Of a DNA stretch of 64,000 nt, positions 52,102-63,775 are shown in pieces. Numbering within the stretch: the stretch's first letter is position 1; each line of letters begins with the position of its first letter. The stretch spans positions 887,001-951,000 of the forward strand of contig JAEOAD010001413.1 of the NCBI GenBank assembly GCA_036365145.1, given 5' to 3'. The notes under the pieces are model-generated. The model did no database searches and was not told where the DNA came from. It worked only from the letters and a program-made list of their open reading frames with translations. Both the position numbers and the translations under genes were made by a program. Origin of the DNA: Orientallactaga sibirica (Eukaryota; Chordata; Mammalia; Rodentia; Dipodidae).

Positions 52102-53457
52102 CACCCAGGAGAGACTAGAGCAAAGGCTGGGCATCCACTTGAGTCTTCAGTGCTGTGACACAAAACAGGCCCTCACTTTCCAGCAGTCTGTGTTCTGGCA
52201 CCACGCTGAGCCCCAGACCTGGAGTCTGGCTTATCTATATTTCGAACATGATGCAAACCCAGAACATTTTACTCTTCACATTTAATGCACCAGCTGCAAA
52301 CGTCATCACTCCCAACTGTGAACTCACCATGAAACTCAGAAGTGGTGAGGCCCCCTTCCCACATTTCTTAGTAAAAGAGAAGTGCAGCAGCAGCCGCCCC
52401 AAAGACTCACTTTGCAATGTCTTAACACAATACAGTGGGGAGTTCTTTTCTCCTGCCACTAAAAGTCTTCCTGCAAGAAGCCTCTGATTACGAAAACTAG
52501 TGCTGTGCTTGAAGGCCCCTGATCGCACCAAGCACAATGTCAGCAGCCTTTATTTATTACCTATCTGAAGGGGAGGGGGAAGCAGGAGAAGAAAATTTCC
52601 TGCTCCTTCCCTAACAAGATGAGTCACAATTTCCAAACATCAATCAATCCGTGAGTCAGAGTGGGGGAGAAGAGGAAACGGCTGGGAGGCCTCCCACCAT
52701 GAGCACTTCCCAGAACCACAGAAAATCAGGAACCCCCAAGGTGCTGACTTGAATTCCCCACTTCTCCTCACACAGGGACATGTGGCATGTCCCCACAACC
52801 AGGCTCCATGGCTCCCAAGCAAGTTGCTGTGTGACTCCAACTATTGAGCATGCACTCTGGGGGTCGCCAAAACATGGACACAGGTGTGATGCCTGTCTGA
52901 AGATCCTGTGTGCAAAAGGAGAAGCCGGCAGTGGGAGGAGAATCGGCCCACCCAGCATCACGCTGCGATCACATGGAGAGGGACATTCCAGAATGTTGGA
53001 GTCAGTTTCAGCACAGGGTCTACTAAACTCAGGAGGGATAGCAGGCTGAGAGCAGATGGCAAAGACTGGGCTCCCTGCTGGCTGGCCTTTGTCCCCGAGG
53101 TTGGCATGACCTGGAGTGTATCTGGGTTCTCCACCAGGGATTCGCACACCCTGCCCATGCGGCTGATGAAGTCACCAACTTCCCTGCTCCCCTCCCCCAA
53201 GTCTGATGCAGGATGTCTGGGGTAGCCCTGAGAACCTGCATTTCTAACAAGTCTCCCCAGGAGAGGAACACACCTTGAGAACCACAGTTCCCAGAAACCA
53301 CCACCTGAGGGCCAAATTTGGACCTGCTTGTTTTGTTGGGATACAGAGCTGAGAAGTTACGAGAGACGGAATGGCTTGACAAGCCTCTAGTATCATTTAT
53401 CATCAAAGTGTGCCAACGCCTGCTACAAGAACAGGCAAAGACAAAAGCAAACTGTTG
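52102..53457. other. Long repeat-poor stretch
   Basis: About 1.35 kb without recognised repeats. Frames of 100-163 codons are open on both strands at 52656-53406 but overlap antisense to each other and match nothing I know. 52230-52560 is a weak conserved-element candidate. Confidence 0.4.
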
Positions 53458-53660
53458 GGCTTGACAGATGGCTTAGTGTTAAGGTATTTGCCTGTGAAAC
53501 CTAAGACCCCAGGTTTGATCCCCCAGTACCCATATAAGCAAGATACATGAGGTGGCACATGCGTCTGGAGTTCATTTGCAGGGGCTGGAGACCCTGGTGA
53601 CCCATTTTTTCTCTCTCTCTGCTTCTTTCTCTCAAAATAAGTAAATAAATAAATATAGTT
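53458..53660 (+). mobile_element. Dip-like SINE
   Basis: Sense copy, somewhat diverged (ggcttgacagatggcttagt), with normal tail. Confidence 0.9.
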
Positions 53661-53924
53661 TTTTGAGAAGCTGTTGTGGTCAGTGCATTTTGGAAGGCGC
53701 TGGGTGACTCATATTTGGGGAGCTTTCTTTTCTTGCAGGACCTTTCGGAGCTTTGAACTATCATGGCAGGAATGTGGTTAAGGAGTCCTCCGCTGGTCTT
53801 CAGGATGCTACAGAAGGAACTGTAAGCAACGGAGACCGACGGGGAACCAAACTGGACACAGAGAGAATCGGGTAGTTGCTATGGTGACTTGTAAGTACTT
53901 GTAAGGGGGAGCTGCACGGAACTT
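53661..53924. other. Unique sequence
   Basis: A splice-acceptor-like ttcttttcttgcag ends near 53740, but the frame after it closes soon on all phases. No exon claimed. Confidence 0.4.
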
Positions 53925-54148
53925 TTTTACCTCGGAGGGTCACTGGCCTGGAGCTCAGTGATCAGGCTGGCCAGGCTGGCCAGTGAGCTCCAGGGATCCT
54001 CTTGTCTCTGGCTCCTCAGCACTGGCATGGCATGGCATGGCACGGCAAGCGCCCCGCCACGCCTAGCATTTTACGAGTTCTGGAAATGGAGCTCTGGTCC
54101 TCATGTCTGTGAGGCGAGCGCTTACTGACTGAGCCATCTGCCCAGCAA
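53925..54148 (-). mobile_element. B4A SINE, tail missing
   Basis: Ctggcctggagctcagtgat, a duplicated ggctggcca, a (GGCAT)n run at 54024-54044, then the ID head ending ccatctgcccagc. Confidence 0.82.
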
Positions 54149-54344
54149 CTGTTTTCCTTCCCTTTTACTTTCCTCCCTCCTTTCCTTCCTCTCTCCCTTC
54201 CTTCCTTCTTTCCTTTCCCCTCCCCTCCCCTCCCCTCCCTTCCCTTCCCCTCCCTCCCTCTGCTTTCTGTGGTACTGGGGATGGAGCCCAGGGTCTGTCA
54301 GCTCTCAGCAAGTGCTTTACCACTGAGTTCCTCCCCAGCTGCTA
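54149..54344 (-). mobile_element. ID-like SINE with long pyrimidine tail
   Basis: A pyrimidine tract (CCTTC/CCCTC-rich) at 54149-54260, then an ID head at 54263-54344 (tggtactggggatggagccc, gctttaccactgagttcc). Confidence 0.65.
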
Positions 54345-55241
54345 CCCAGATGGATGTTTTAATTTCCAGTCCACTGTGGAAAGGGAGAATTTTTATAAAA
54401 TATAATGCAAATGCCATTTGGATGCCACTGGAATGTCAGATTGCTATAAATGTTTCTCTGACGCCCCCTGAGTTTCTGCTACACCCAGACTACCGGCCCG
54501 TGGATGGCACTCTGACACTGTGAGTATCTCAGCGGCCTGCGTCAGTGTTGTATGACACTGGCCTCTGAGAAAAACAGCCATTGCCATCTTTATCAGAAGT
54601 GGCTAAGACCGCAGGAGAGACTTTGCAAATTGAGCCTGTTGGTGTTCTCCCATAGAAGTAGAGGGGAGGGCCATCCGTCCCTCAGCTGCTCCCCTTGCCG
54701 GCCGGCTGTCTGCAGTGATGCACGAAGTCTCGGGGCCTCAGGAGCAGACAGAATATGTAGAGGCTGTTAGATCAGGAGACAGGAGGACCACCTAGCCAGC
54801 CATGGGGAGGTTATTATTCATGCTACAACGAGACCTTTCAACGTGGTTGCTCTGGGCTCTCCACACCCCTGCAGGTAACCCTTCACCCATACTCTGGCAG
54901 AAAACCCAATCAGCTCACCAACATAAATTCTGGTGGAATCAGCCTTCGGTTTCTCAGAGTGCCCTGATTGGGGGAGCAAGCACTCTTCAGCTTCCCCGCA
55001 CGCCCCGCAAAAGAGTTAATGCAATAATGGGTCTCTTTCTGTTTCTCTGTGAAGAGGGAACAGCATGTACCACCCATCGGGCTGACCACAGGAGGCAGGT
55101 AGGTGGCAGACTGAGGGCCAAATGACCACAGATCTGAAATCCCTGGGGGTGTGGTGATCACCGTGTAAGTGGAGGCCTGGCCCAAGGAAGCTGCTGGAGG
55201 TGCAAGAACCCACGCGTCCATTTGTATAAAGAAACCAGACC
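54345..55241. other. Repeat-poor block, candidate conserved noncoding element
   Basis: 54345-54520 is AT-rich and repeat-free, and a donor-like ctgtgagtatct sits at 54519. A 60-codon frame before it has no family resemblance. The rest is unique. Confidence 0.4.
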
Positions 55242-55455
55242 AGGGCTGGGAATACAGGTCTCTGGGTGGAGTGCCTGTCTAGCATGAGCCCTGGGCTCCG
55301 TCCTGAGCACCGCATAAACCCCATGTGGTAGTGTAGGCCTGTCATCCCAGCACTGCAGGTCCAGACAGGTTAATCAGAAGTTCAAGGTCATCCTTAGGTA
55401 CCTAGTGGTTGGAAACCAGCTTGGGGCTATATGAACCCCTGTCTCAATAAAACAG
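55242..55455 (+). mobile_element. ID+B1 composite SINE
   Basis: Agggctgggaatacaggtct, then ggctccgtcctgagcaccgc and a diverged B1 body to ctgtctcaataaaac. Confidence 0.7.
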
Positions 55456-55456
55456 A

Positions 55457-55595
55457 CGTGGGTATGGTAGTGCATGCTGAGATAGGAGGTTCCCAGTGAG
55501 CTGGAGGCCAGCCTGGGGTATAGAGTGAGTTCCAGGTCAGCCTGGCCTAGAGTGAGACCCTACCATGAAAAAATAGAATAATAAATAAAACCAGA
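55457..55595 (+). mobile_element. B1 SINE with a 5' deletion
   Basis: Gggtatggtagtgcatgctg is followed directly by agataggaggttcccag. The 3' half ccaggtcagcctggcctaga is normal. Confidence 0.8.
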
Positions 55596-56452
55596 TACCT
55601 TTAGCACGGAAAGCTACCCAACAGGCACTATCAAGGCCACCACTTAATTTAAATGCTCACCTTCACTGCAAAGCGCCATGGTCCCTACCACCCTCTGAAA
55701 AGCAGCCTCCTGACGTGTGCGTGGGACACCACGAGAGCTACTACCATTCACTCCATCAGAGCAGACAAGAGTTTGCCTCTTAAGAGAAGTAATTGCAAAT
55801 CATTTCAGGAAAATGCGCAACGACTAATTGTCGTGATAATACCAAGTTTACATAGCTCAAATAATGGACAAATATCACCATGTAATAGAACAGTACAAAA
55901 AATGGTAATTTGACTATGGAAAGTTGGAACTTGCCATTTCAAATTAGCAGAAGCTGTGAAGTGGGCATTACTGACAATGTGAGTATAGTAATTGGGGCTG
56001 ATTTCTTGGCGTCTGGCCGAATCTGGCTGCCTGGCGTCCTGCGAGTTAATTATAGCTCTGTTAACAGAGCGGGAACAGGGAACACTTGCAATGACGCAGA
56101 GATAAAACCTAAGCAGGTCTCTGCACATGGGGATGAATGTGAGGGTGTTGGCTAGAACTCAGGTACAGTGCGAGCAATGGCCCTCAGAAAACACAGACAT
56201 GTATGGCTGGGGGAATAACTTGCAGACACCAAGTTTCCAGAGTCCTTGCTAAGGCGCCATCTGCCTTTGCCCATGGCACGATGCTGCCTTGGGGTGGCTG
56301 AGGGAGTCATTTCAGGCTACATCTAAAGATATTTTGCTCACTGGTTTAAAGTTTCCTTTGAAAAAAATCCTGTAATCAAAATATGTGATCCTGTCCAAAT
56401 TAACTCCCTCGTTAGACTGAGACAATTATGTCATCGGGAGCTTTTTGAAAAT
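55596..56452. other. AT-rich repeat-free block, candidate conserved noncoding element
   Basis: 55610-56160 has no SINEs or microsatellites and contains caacgactaattgtcgtga and gcgagttaattatagctc, homeodomain-type words. 56330-56450 is also AT-rich. Conservation is inferred only. Confidence 0.45.
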
Positions 56453-56560
56453 CAGGCCAGGTGGGGTGGCTCACGCCTGTCATCCCAGCAGGAGGACTGC
56501 CACAAATTTAAGGCCAGCCTGGGCAACCAGAGTGAGATCCTGTCTCAGAAAACGGAAGGC
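56453..56560 (+). mobile_element. Old B1-like SINE
   Basis: Ggccaggtggggtggctcac, cctgtcatcccagcagg and cctgtctcagaaaacgg. Its ggctcacgcctgt form looks ancestral. Confidence 0.65.
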
Positions 56561-56562
56561 TG

Positions 56563-56718
56563 CCGGGCGTGGTGGCGCATGCCTTTAATTCCCAGCACTG
56601 GGGAGGCAGAGGTAGGAGGATTGCGATGAGTTCGAGGCCACCCTGAGACTAAAGAATGAATTCCAGGTCAGCATGAGCTAGAGTGAAACCCTACCTCGAA
56701 AAACCAAAAAAGAAAAAG

Positions 56719-56749
<31 letters not shown>

Positions 56750-56756
56750 AAGAAGG
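56563..56756 (+). mobile_element. B1 SINE
   Basis: Full sense B1, poly(A) changed to (GAAA)n/(GA)n. Confidence 0.93.
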
Positions 56757-57053
56757 AGGGGCCTGAGTGTAGATTCCCCAGTACCCATGTAAAAGCCAGG
56801 TACTGTGGTGTGCGCTGTAATTCCCACATTGGAGAAATGAAGCACAAAGATCCGAGGGCTGGCTGGTCTAACTGAATGGATGAGCTCTAGGTTCAACTGT
56901 AGATCCTGGCTCAAAAGACAAAGGTGGAGAGAAATTGAGGAAGGCACTGGATGTCAACTGTTGGCTTCCACACACGTACACATATGTACAAGCATTCACA
57001 CACACATGCACTACACACATAAAGACATACAGACATGTACACTACATACCAAA
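56757..57053 (+). mobile_element. B4A SINE lacking its head start
   Basis: Begins in the ID head (gcctgagtgtagattcccca), B1-like middle, aaggcactggatgtcaac and a CA-rich tail. Confidence 0.8.
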
Positions 57054-57079
57054 AAAAATGGGAGGGGGAGGGAACTCTT

Positions 57080-57291
57080 TCTTTTTAAAAAAATATTTTA
57101 TTTTACTTTATTTACTTATGAGAGAAAAAGAAGAGAAAGAATGGGTGCACCAGGGCCTCTAGCCACTGCAAACAAACTCCAAACACATGCGCCACCATGT
57201 GCATCTGGCTTACGTGGCTTCTGGGGGAGTTGAACCTAGGTCTTCAGGCTGCGCAGGCAAGCATCTTAACCGCGAAGCCATTTCTCCAGCC
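57080..57291 (-). mobile_element. Dip-like SINE
   Basis: Minus-strand copy. Ga[a/g]ctctttctt on both sides is the TSD. Confidence 0.92.
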
Positions 57292-58671
57292 TGAGCTCTT
57301 TCTTGATTACTCTGAGGTGCTGCACTGTACTTGAAGACCCGCGATGGTGTTCTTTGTGTCCCTCAGGCTAAGCCGTTACCCAGCATGGCAACATGTGCCC
57401 CATGCCCAGGGCCTTTCCTCTGAACATTTAAACACAGGCTACCTATTGCTTCTTGCTAGTCAGCCTGCTTCGGTTCTCCTTCCCCACCCCCATGAGCCTC
57501 CCTGACAATCTGCACTGAAGCTTTTTGGAGTTCCCTTCCCTCAGCATCTTCTTTCCATCACCAAGTTTGTCCCCAGTCATGAGCATCCTCAGAAGCTCCC
57601 ATGCCATCCCCTTCCAAACCCACAGCTCGAGTTTTGACTTCCCTCCAAGCCTCACCCTCCTGGCCACAGCTACTGGGAAACATCTAGAACTTATTGTTTA
57701 AACAAGCCAACACCTCACATGGTCTCCTGCATCAACCCTCTGGCCTTGACTGACAAAGCCAGTATTCTTCTTGTCACTCAAGTCACTGAAGTAGGGGAAG
57801 GAAAAAGGACATGTGCCCTGATGTGAATTCCCAGGAACAGGACTGTTGCTCGTACACACAGAAGGGGCAGGACGGCTGGGGGATGCTCACGTCCCTCGGC
57901 AAGGCCCAGCCTACAACCCCCGAGGAGCCACCCTTCCCACCATGCAGCACTAGGATCAACGATGGACCCAATACTACTGGCGAGGACCTCAATCAGGCTC
58001 CCGGGGCACCCCTCTGGGGACTCCACTTTCACCTAGAACCTCAGCAACACAAGGGCAGGGAAGGGATCTGCACCCCAGCACCTGGCACAATGCCTGGCAG
58101 AAAGGGATGCTCTCTGAGCACAAGGTTCCCCAGAGTCCTTGTGCAATTGTAAACAAACACAAGGAAGTCCTCAGTGTAATTGACAAAACGCAACAAACAA
58201 GGAATTCACTTGCAATTTCAATCAAGAATTAGTGACGATTTTTGCTTCCTGGCAATGGACTCTGGGTTGAAATGCTAGGTGGGTGGATACGCTGAGAGCA
58301 CTGACTCTACACAGGGAACAGAATGTGAGCACCCCACCACCCCCCGGCAGTTGAAGGCCTCCGGGGAGAACCCCAGCCTTCCCAAGTCCTGCTCACCTGC
58401 TCGTGCCTTGCACAGATATGGCTGGGGGAGGGGACAGTGAGTCAAGGCATTCTGAAGGAGTACCACGCGGCCTGCTGTTCTCAGACCCAGGCGTCTGACC
58501 TCAGTTCTGGATGTCAGAAACAGCAGGCTGCAGACGAGCCTCCTCCACGCAGGGCCTACTCCCAAGAGCACCTCACCTGCTTTGTGGGGAGCCTAAGGGG
58601 CATGAAGGGTCTGTCGTGGGCTGTGGGTGGGTGGGCACCTCAAGGAAGAGGGTATAAAAAACAAAAGCACA
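57292..58671. other. Long repeat-poor stretch
   Basis: About 1.38 kb of unique DNA. Overlapping frames at 57778-58152 on both strands match nothing known to me. No clear promoter or exon. Confidence 0.4.
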
Positions 58672-58868
58672 GGGCTGGAGAGATGGCTTAGTGGTTAAGG
58701 TAGTGAAGGTTTGCCTGCAAAGTCAAAGACCCCAGGTTCAACTCCCCAGGACCCACATAAGCCAGATGCACAAGGGGGTGCATGCGTCTGGAGTTCATGG
58801 AGGCCCTGACGTGCCCATTCTTTATCTGCTCTCTCTCTCTCTCTCAAAAAAATAAAATGAAAAAATAA
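58672..58868 (+). mobile_element. Dip-like SINE, first of a tandem pair
   Basis: Sense copy with a short insertion (tagtgaaggtttgcctgc) and lacking tttgcagtggctgg. Confidence 0.9.
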
Positions 58869-58881
58869 AAAACAAACACAC

Positions 58882-59100
58882 AGGCTGGAGAAATGGCTTA
58901 GCGGTTAAGGCACTTGCCTGAGAAGCCTAAGGAGTCAGGTTCGATTCTCCAAGTCCCATGTAAGCCAGATACACATGGTGGCGCATGCGTGTGAAGTTCG
59001 TTTGCAGTGGCTAGAGGCCCTGGTGCGCCCTTTCCCTCTCACTCTCTCACTCATTCTCTCTCTCTCTCTCTCTAATAAATAATTAAAAATAAAAATAAAT
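58882..59100 (+). mobile_element. Dip-like SINE, second of a tandem pair
   Basis: Full sense copy inserted in the A-rich tail of the first (acaaacacacaggctgg). Confidence 0.92.
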
Positions 59101-59127
59101 TTAAAAACCTGCTATTAAAAATAAAAG

Positions 59128-59326
59128 CAGGCGCTGGGACATAGCTTGCCTTAGAGCACTTGCCTAGAATCCCCCAGTGAGAGGCATGGCTCAATGGCAG
59201 AGAGCCTGCCTAGAGTCTAACAGTGAGGGTCTGGGGGTGGATCCTAGAAATGTACCTCTGTAATCCCAGTAAATTTGAGGCCAGCCTGGGATACATTGTG
59301 ATACTCTCTCAAAAGGTGGGGGGATG
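59128..59326 (+). mobile_element. ID-like SINE with two heads fused to a B1-like body
   Basis: Cttgcctagaatcccccagt then a second head (ggcatggctcaatggcagag), then a B1-like end ctgtaatcccagtaaatttg. It links the 53-bp unit family to ID+B1 composites. Confidence 0.65.
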
Positions 59327-59333
59327 TTAATTA

Positions 59334-59743
59334 AGGGACAGGGATGTGGTCTCATTGGTAGAGTGCCTGCTTAGCATGCACAAGGCTCTGGGTTTGATAC
59401 CCAGCACCTCATAAAAGCATAAAAACGCCGGGCATGGTGGCGCACGCCTTTAATCCCAGCACTCGGGAGGCAGAGGTAGGAGGATTGCCGTGAGTTCGAG
59501 GCCACCCTGAGACTACATAGTGAATTCCAAGTCAGCCTGGGCCAGAGTGAGACCCTACCTCGAAAAACCAAAAAATGAAAAAAAAAAAAAAAAAAAAAAA
59601 AAAAGAAGCATAAAAACTGGGTGCACTGGTATACACCTGTAATCCCAGCACTTGGGGAGTAGGGATCAGAGGTTCAAGGTTATCCTTAGCTACATAGGCA
59701 GTTCAGCCTGAATTATATGAGAGCCAGTCTCAAAAAAAAAAAA
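59334..59743 (+). mobile_element. ID+B1 composite SINE, interrupted
   Basis: ID head with gggtttgatacccagcacc on the left, actgggtgcactggtataca and the B1 body right of a nested B1. Confidence 0.85.
59428..59604 (+). mobile_element. B1 SINE nested in ID+B1 composite
   Basis: Full sense B1 with TSD a[g]aagcataaaaac on either side (about 59416-59427 and 59605-59618). Confidence 0.94.
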
Positions 59744-61259
59744 AGTAAATAACATTCAGAACCTCTTGAAAGCCAAACAGCTTGGCTAACAAACAAACGG
59801 AATCAATGTTTTTTTTTTTTTTTAAATAACCAAAGTCTCGTAAGAAGGGACACCCTACCTCTGGCCAGGCTACTTACTCCTTTCACTCTAGGTGATGCTA
59901 AGCCTGAGTCACCACTGCGCACCCCACTTATGACACTTGATGCTGCAAAGTGACCACCTGAGAGAAAGCACGCCTGGCTCGGAGGATGGCCACGGGAGGG
60001 CTGGAGCTAGGGAGTCCACACGGGAAGTAGCCACTGCAGGCTCAGAGTTGTGCACAAAGGGTTTATTTTCAATTTATGTGGTGAGAGTCTTTACCAGGGT
60101 AAGAAAGTGGACCCCACCAGGCACATCTGTGTCGGGTCCAAAGCCACATGGAACACGGACTTGACCTCATTATCCATCAAGCCACCAAAGGAGCAGGAAA
60201 GCTAAACTAAAGTGATCTACCAGCAGGAGGAGGGCCAGGTCTGCTCCTTCCACAACAGCGCCAAGAAAGATCTGGAAGACTCCACATGGGAGCAGGGGTG
60301 GGGGAGCATCAGCTGTGCTTGATTTGGGGCTGAGGGGTGGGAGCAGGTCCTGGTCCACACTGACTGCTCCCCAGGAACACTGCAGGCTGGTGACGGTCAA
60401 GTAGAAAAGAGAACGAGGAGCGGGGGACCCAGGCAAGTGCATCTGGGAGGGAGACACGTTGCTCCCTTTTGCCCGAAGACAGGCAGGGGCGACAGAATGT
60501 CTCCTTTCTGCAGCCAGCTAGTGGAGGGGAGGGAGCGGGAGGAGCCACTGCTGAAATGGGGATATGAGATGGCAGGGAAACCCACACCTGCAGAAACTGG
60601 GCCTGCCTCTTAGAAGGAAAAGTCAAAAACCAAAAACCAAAACTTGTTCCATTTCACTTGTTCTGTGAAAGCAAACCCATGGCCCAGTGTGTCTGAGGTA
60701 CAGACAGGCGGTCTCCCCGCTGGGAATCCGGCCGTGCTGGCTGCGACACTCCACCCTACTAACTTCGGGAGTAGCCCTTTTTCTCCCTGAGTCATACTTC
60801 GCTGGACGCCCTCCAGCCCTCCAGCTAAACCTGGAATACCCTAAAAAGGTAGGTGAGCCGTGCTTCTAGGAGTGAAATGTCTTTCTCTCCACCTACTGAA
60901 ACAGAAGTTGGGGAGTGTTTCTACCCGAATGAGTGCAAAACAGAGCTGGGAAGCAATGTACTGGCACGTTTGATAATTCTGCGGCGAAAACACAAGAGTA
61001 AGGAGGGAAGAACAGGGGTGGGGGGAGGAGAGAGAAAGAGGACCCTTTCCCTAATCTACACTTTAACAAGTTGTTCCTGGCATTTTCTCTCTTTTCAAGC
61101 TGGGCAGCTTATTGACACAAAACACCCCTTAGAATCCATAGATGCATCCAGAGACTTCCATAGGGGGATTGAAAAATGCAAAGATCTTCAAAGAACTGAT
61201 CTGTTGACTGGTTAATACGGTAAGAGTTTCACAGTTGAACTGTGATCACAGTAGGACTA
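59744..61259. other. Long repeat-poor stretch
   Basis: About 1.5 kb. It holds a moderately CpG-containing part at 60700-60870 and a good donor-like aaaaggtaggtgag at 60844-60857, but no convincing exon. The 120-codon plus frame at 60853-61215 resembles no family. Confidence 0.4.
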
Positions 61260-61468
61260 TTTTGTTTATTTTAAGACAGGGTCTTACACAGCACAGGCTG
61301 GCTTCCAAATTTGCTATGTATTGAGGCTGGTCTTGAACTCATGATCCTCCTCCCTCCAGCTCTGGAGTGCTGGGATGACAGGCATGTACCACCACGGCTG
61401 TTGGTGCAGTGTTGGTGCTGGAACCCAGGGCTTCATGCATGCTCTGTAAGTACCATACCCACCGAGGT
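61260..61468 (-). mobile_element. ID+B1 composite SINE
   Basis: Ttttaagacagggtcttaca, antisense B1 body, then ID head (ggaacccagggcttcatgca). Confidence 0.75.
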
Positions 61469-61681
61469 GACAGCATGAAACGAAGGTGACCAAGTTCAAG
61501 AAGTGCCGAGATATCACAATCAGCGGACCAGAAAGGAGACAAACTGGCCTTTTCAGGCTATCGAACGAAAATCACCCAACTGCAATGTCAGCAAGAAAGA
61601 GACTCCAGCAGTTGGAGGATATTAATTTTAAGGAAGAGAGTCTGTTGATAGACATATTTAGCTTTTCAAAGAGTTTGCTTA

Positions 61682-61800
61682 CGGCCCAGAACAGGTTGCT
61701 GGTGCGTTCCTGTAATCCCAGCTCTGGGAAGACTGAGGCAGGAAGTCTGCCAAGCTGGAGGCCAGCATGGGCTACAAAGTAAGACCCTGTCTCCAAAAGA
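61682..61800 (+). mobile_element. B1-like SINE
   Basis: Cctgtaatcccagctctggg, gactgaggcaggaagtctgc and accctgtctccaaaagag. Confidence 0.75.
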
Positions 61801-61985
61801 GAACAGAGCAGGGGGAGAGGGGGAAGTTAGGATGATATCAGAGTTGTCTAACCCACGGTCCAGAAGCACCATGACTGCAGGTGAACACCAAAACCTAAAT
61901 TTACTTAAAACAACGGGGCAGCTGTGTGGGAGTTTTCATGTAATTTGAGTGTGAACTTTGGAAATGACAATGGCGTGGCTTTTCA

Positions 61986-62192
61986 AATTGTTGATTTTAT
62001 TTATTATTTACTTGAGAGAGGGGGGAGAGAAGAGAGAGAGAATGGGCATGCCTGGGCCTCTAGCCACTTCAAACGAACTCCAGACACATGCGCCCCCTTG
62101 TGCATCTGGCTTCCGTGGATCCTGGGAGAACAAACCTGGATCCTTAGCCTTGGCAGGCAAGCCTCTCAACCACTAAGCCGTCTCTTTAGCCC
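61986..62192 (-). mobile_element. Dip-like SINE
   Basis: Minus-strand copy keeping catgcgcccccttgtgc. Confidence 0.92.
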
Positions 62193-63007
62193 GACGACGA
62201 CATTTTAAATCCAGGGGAAATAAGCATTTATAGACTCTCACCCACAGGCTGGGCACCCCTGTCTGCTAGATCTTTCTTCTATGTTCATCTTTAATCTATC
62301 CCAGGAATAGTGAGGAAGTGATAACACTCTACAGTGACCCCACTCACCTCTGAGCAAGGCTTCATAGCAAGTGTCCCCGGCACAGAGAGGAAGGGCACCC
62401 CCCTGCGAGTTTGGGGGCCAGCACAGGACAGCACTAGACAGTCACTTCTTCTGCAGGCTGAACAGAGAGCACGAGGAGGGAGGCTCAGATGGGGTGCTTC
62501 GGAAGGTGCCCCCTTCTTTGAACCAGTGAGCTGGCCAGGCCCAGAGCTTGTCATGGGCAGAGGCTGCACTGTGCCTCGGGGCTGATAGAAACAAGCTGCC
62601 CCGCTGGCTGCTTCCATGGAAACGAGGTCAGGCTGGCAGCAACAAGGCCCCACTTTAAAAGAGCCACCTGCCTGCAGGAAGCCCGGCACACTGCCCTTCC
62701 CTTCTGACTTTTCAAATGCACAGTATGAAAATAAAAAAGCATACGCAGCTTTTGGCCTCAGGGGAAATTGGGCCTTCCAATGGATGGGTCCAGGCCCACT
62801 AATAGATCTCTGTATGACTATGGGTAAATCATTATTTCTTTCTGGGCCTGAGTCTGCTCCTGATGTAGGAGATTGTCACTGTGAGCTGAGATAGCTGTGC
62901 AGCATTATTGCTCTGGGGCACCCTTGGGCCAAGCAGGGATCCGGATTCCTGCTCACAAAGAGTAAGGCGACGGTGTAAGAAAACTGCACAAGAAAGCTGG
63001 GGGGGGG
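62193..63007. other. Repeat-poor sequence, no gene seen
   Basis: Unique sequence ending in a G10 run at about 63000. Open frames on both strands at 62291-62690 look like stop-poor noise. Confidence 0.4.
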
Positions 63008-63172
63008 GGGAGGCCTGGTGGTGCATGTCTTTAGTCCCAACACTCCAGAGGCAGAAGTAGGAGGATCACCGTGAGTTCAAGGCCACCCTGAGAGTACATA
63101 GTGAATTCCAAGTCAGCCTGAGCCACAGTGAGACCCTACCTAGAAAAAAAAAAAAAAAAAAAAAAAAGAAAA
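63008..63172 (+). mobile_element. B1 SINE
   Basis: Sense B1, 5' end blurred by the G-run, with a long poly(A). Confidence 0.9.
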
Positions 63173-63569
63173 AGAAAAACAGAAAACTGCACCAGGGCAT
63201 CTATGATTCCAAAGACACCCTGAACAATACACCTGGCTTCACAGCTGTTTTGTCTTCCCCTGTCCTGTACATACAGGAGCGGGGACATCACCTGGCCTGT
63301 CCCAGGGTGCAATTCACTTGCCAACAATGTATAAACCCTCTGTTCCCTCAAGACAGACCAGAACTGTGTCCGCTTTCCCCACTCCAAATCTTGCTTCAGT
63401 AAATTCACTCGTAGACCATGTGGGAAGAGCGTCATCACGCCCACCCCCACCCCCTGCCCAACTGAGCCTACCAGGACATCAGGTAGGGTGTGAAGGTGCA
63501 TGGCATTAATGGTCTCAAGGGACTAGAGGGTGGGGATCCTGAGAAAGCACATCTGGACTCATCTTAAAG
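63173..63569. other. Unique sequence, no gene seen
   Basis: Nothing recognisable. Confidence 0.45.
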
Positions 63570-63775
63570 TCACAGCATTTGGGAGGCTGAGGCAGGAGGA
63601 TGGCAAGTTCCAGGTCAGCTTGGGGTATACAGTGAGATCCTGTCTCAAAGCGGAATTTTTAAAAATTAGGTGTGGACATAGTTCAACAGGGAAGCACTTC
63701 TCTAGATCTGACTGATCAAGACTCAGCAAAGAGCACTTGCCTAGTGAGGGGCTGAAGCATGGACGTGGAGGGACC
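63570..63775 (+). mobile_element. B1-like fragment followed by ID-like heads
   Basis: 63570-63655 is a 5'-truncated B1-like piece. 63668-63775 shows two eroded heads with cttgcctagtgaggggctg, related to the 53-bp unit. Confidence 0.5.

Noticed and set aside
52656..53147. 163-codon minus-strand frame in a repeat-poor region
   Set aside because: Equally long frames lie on the other strand and in other phases. There is no domain, and no splice or initiation context supports it.
53730..53880. Possible exon after an acceptor-like ttcttttcttgcag
   Set aside because: No phase stays open and no matching donor is obvious.
60853..61215. Frame with a nearby donor-like aaaaggtaggtgag
   Set aside because: The donor lies before the frame, the frame includes low-complexity G-rich sequence, and I recognise no protein family. 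A noncoding exon cannot be excluded, but there is no evidence for it.
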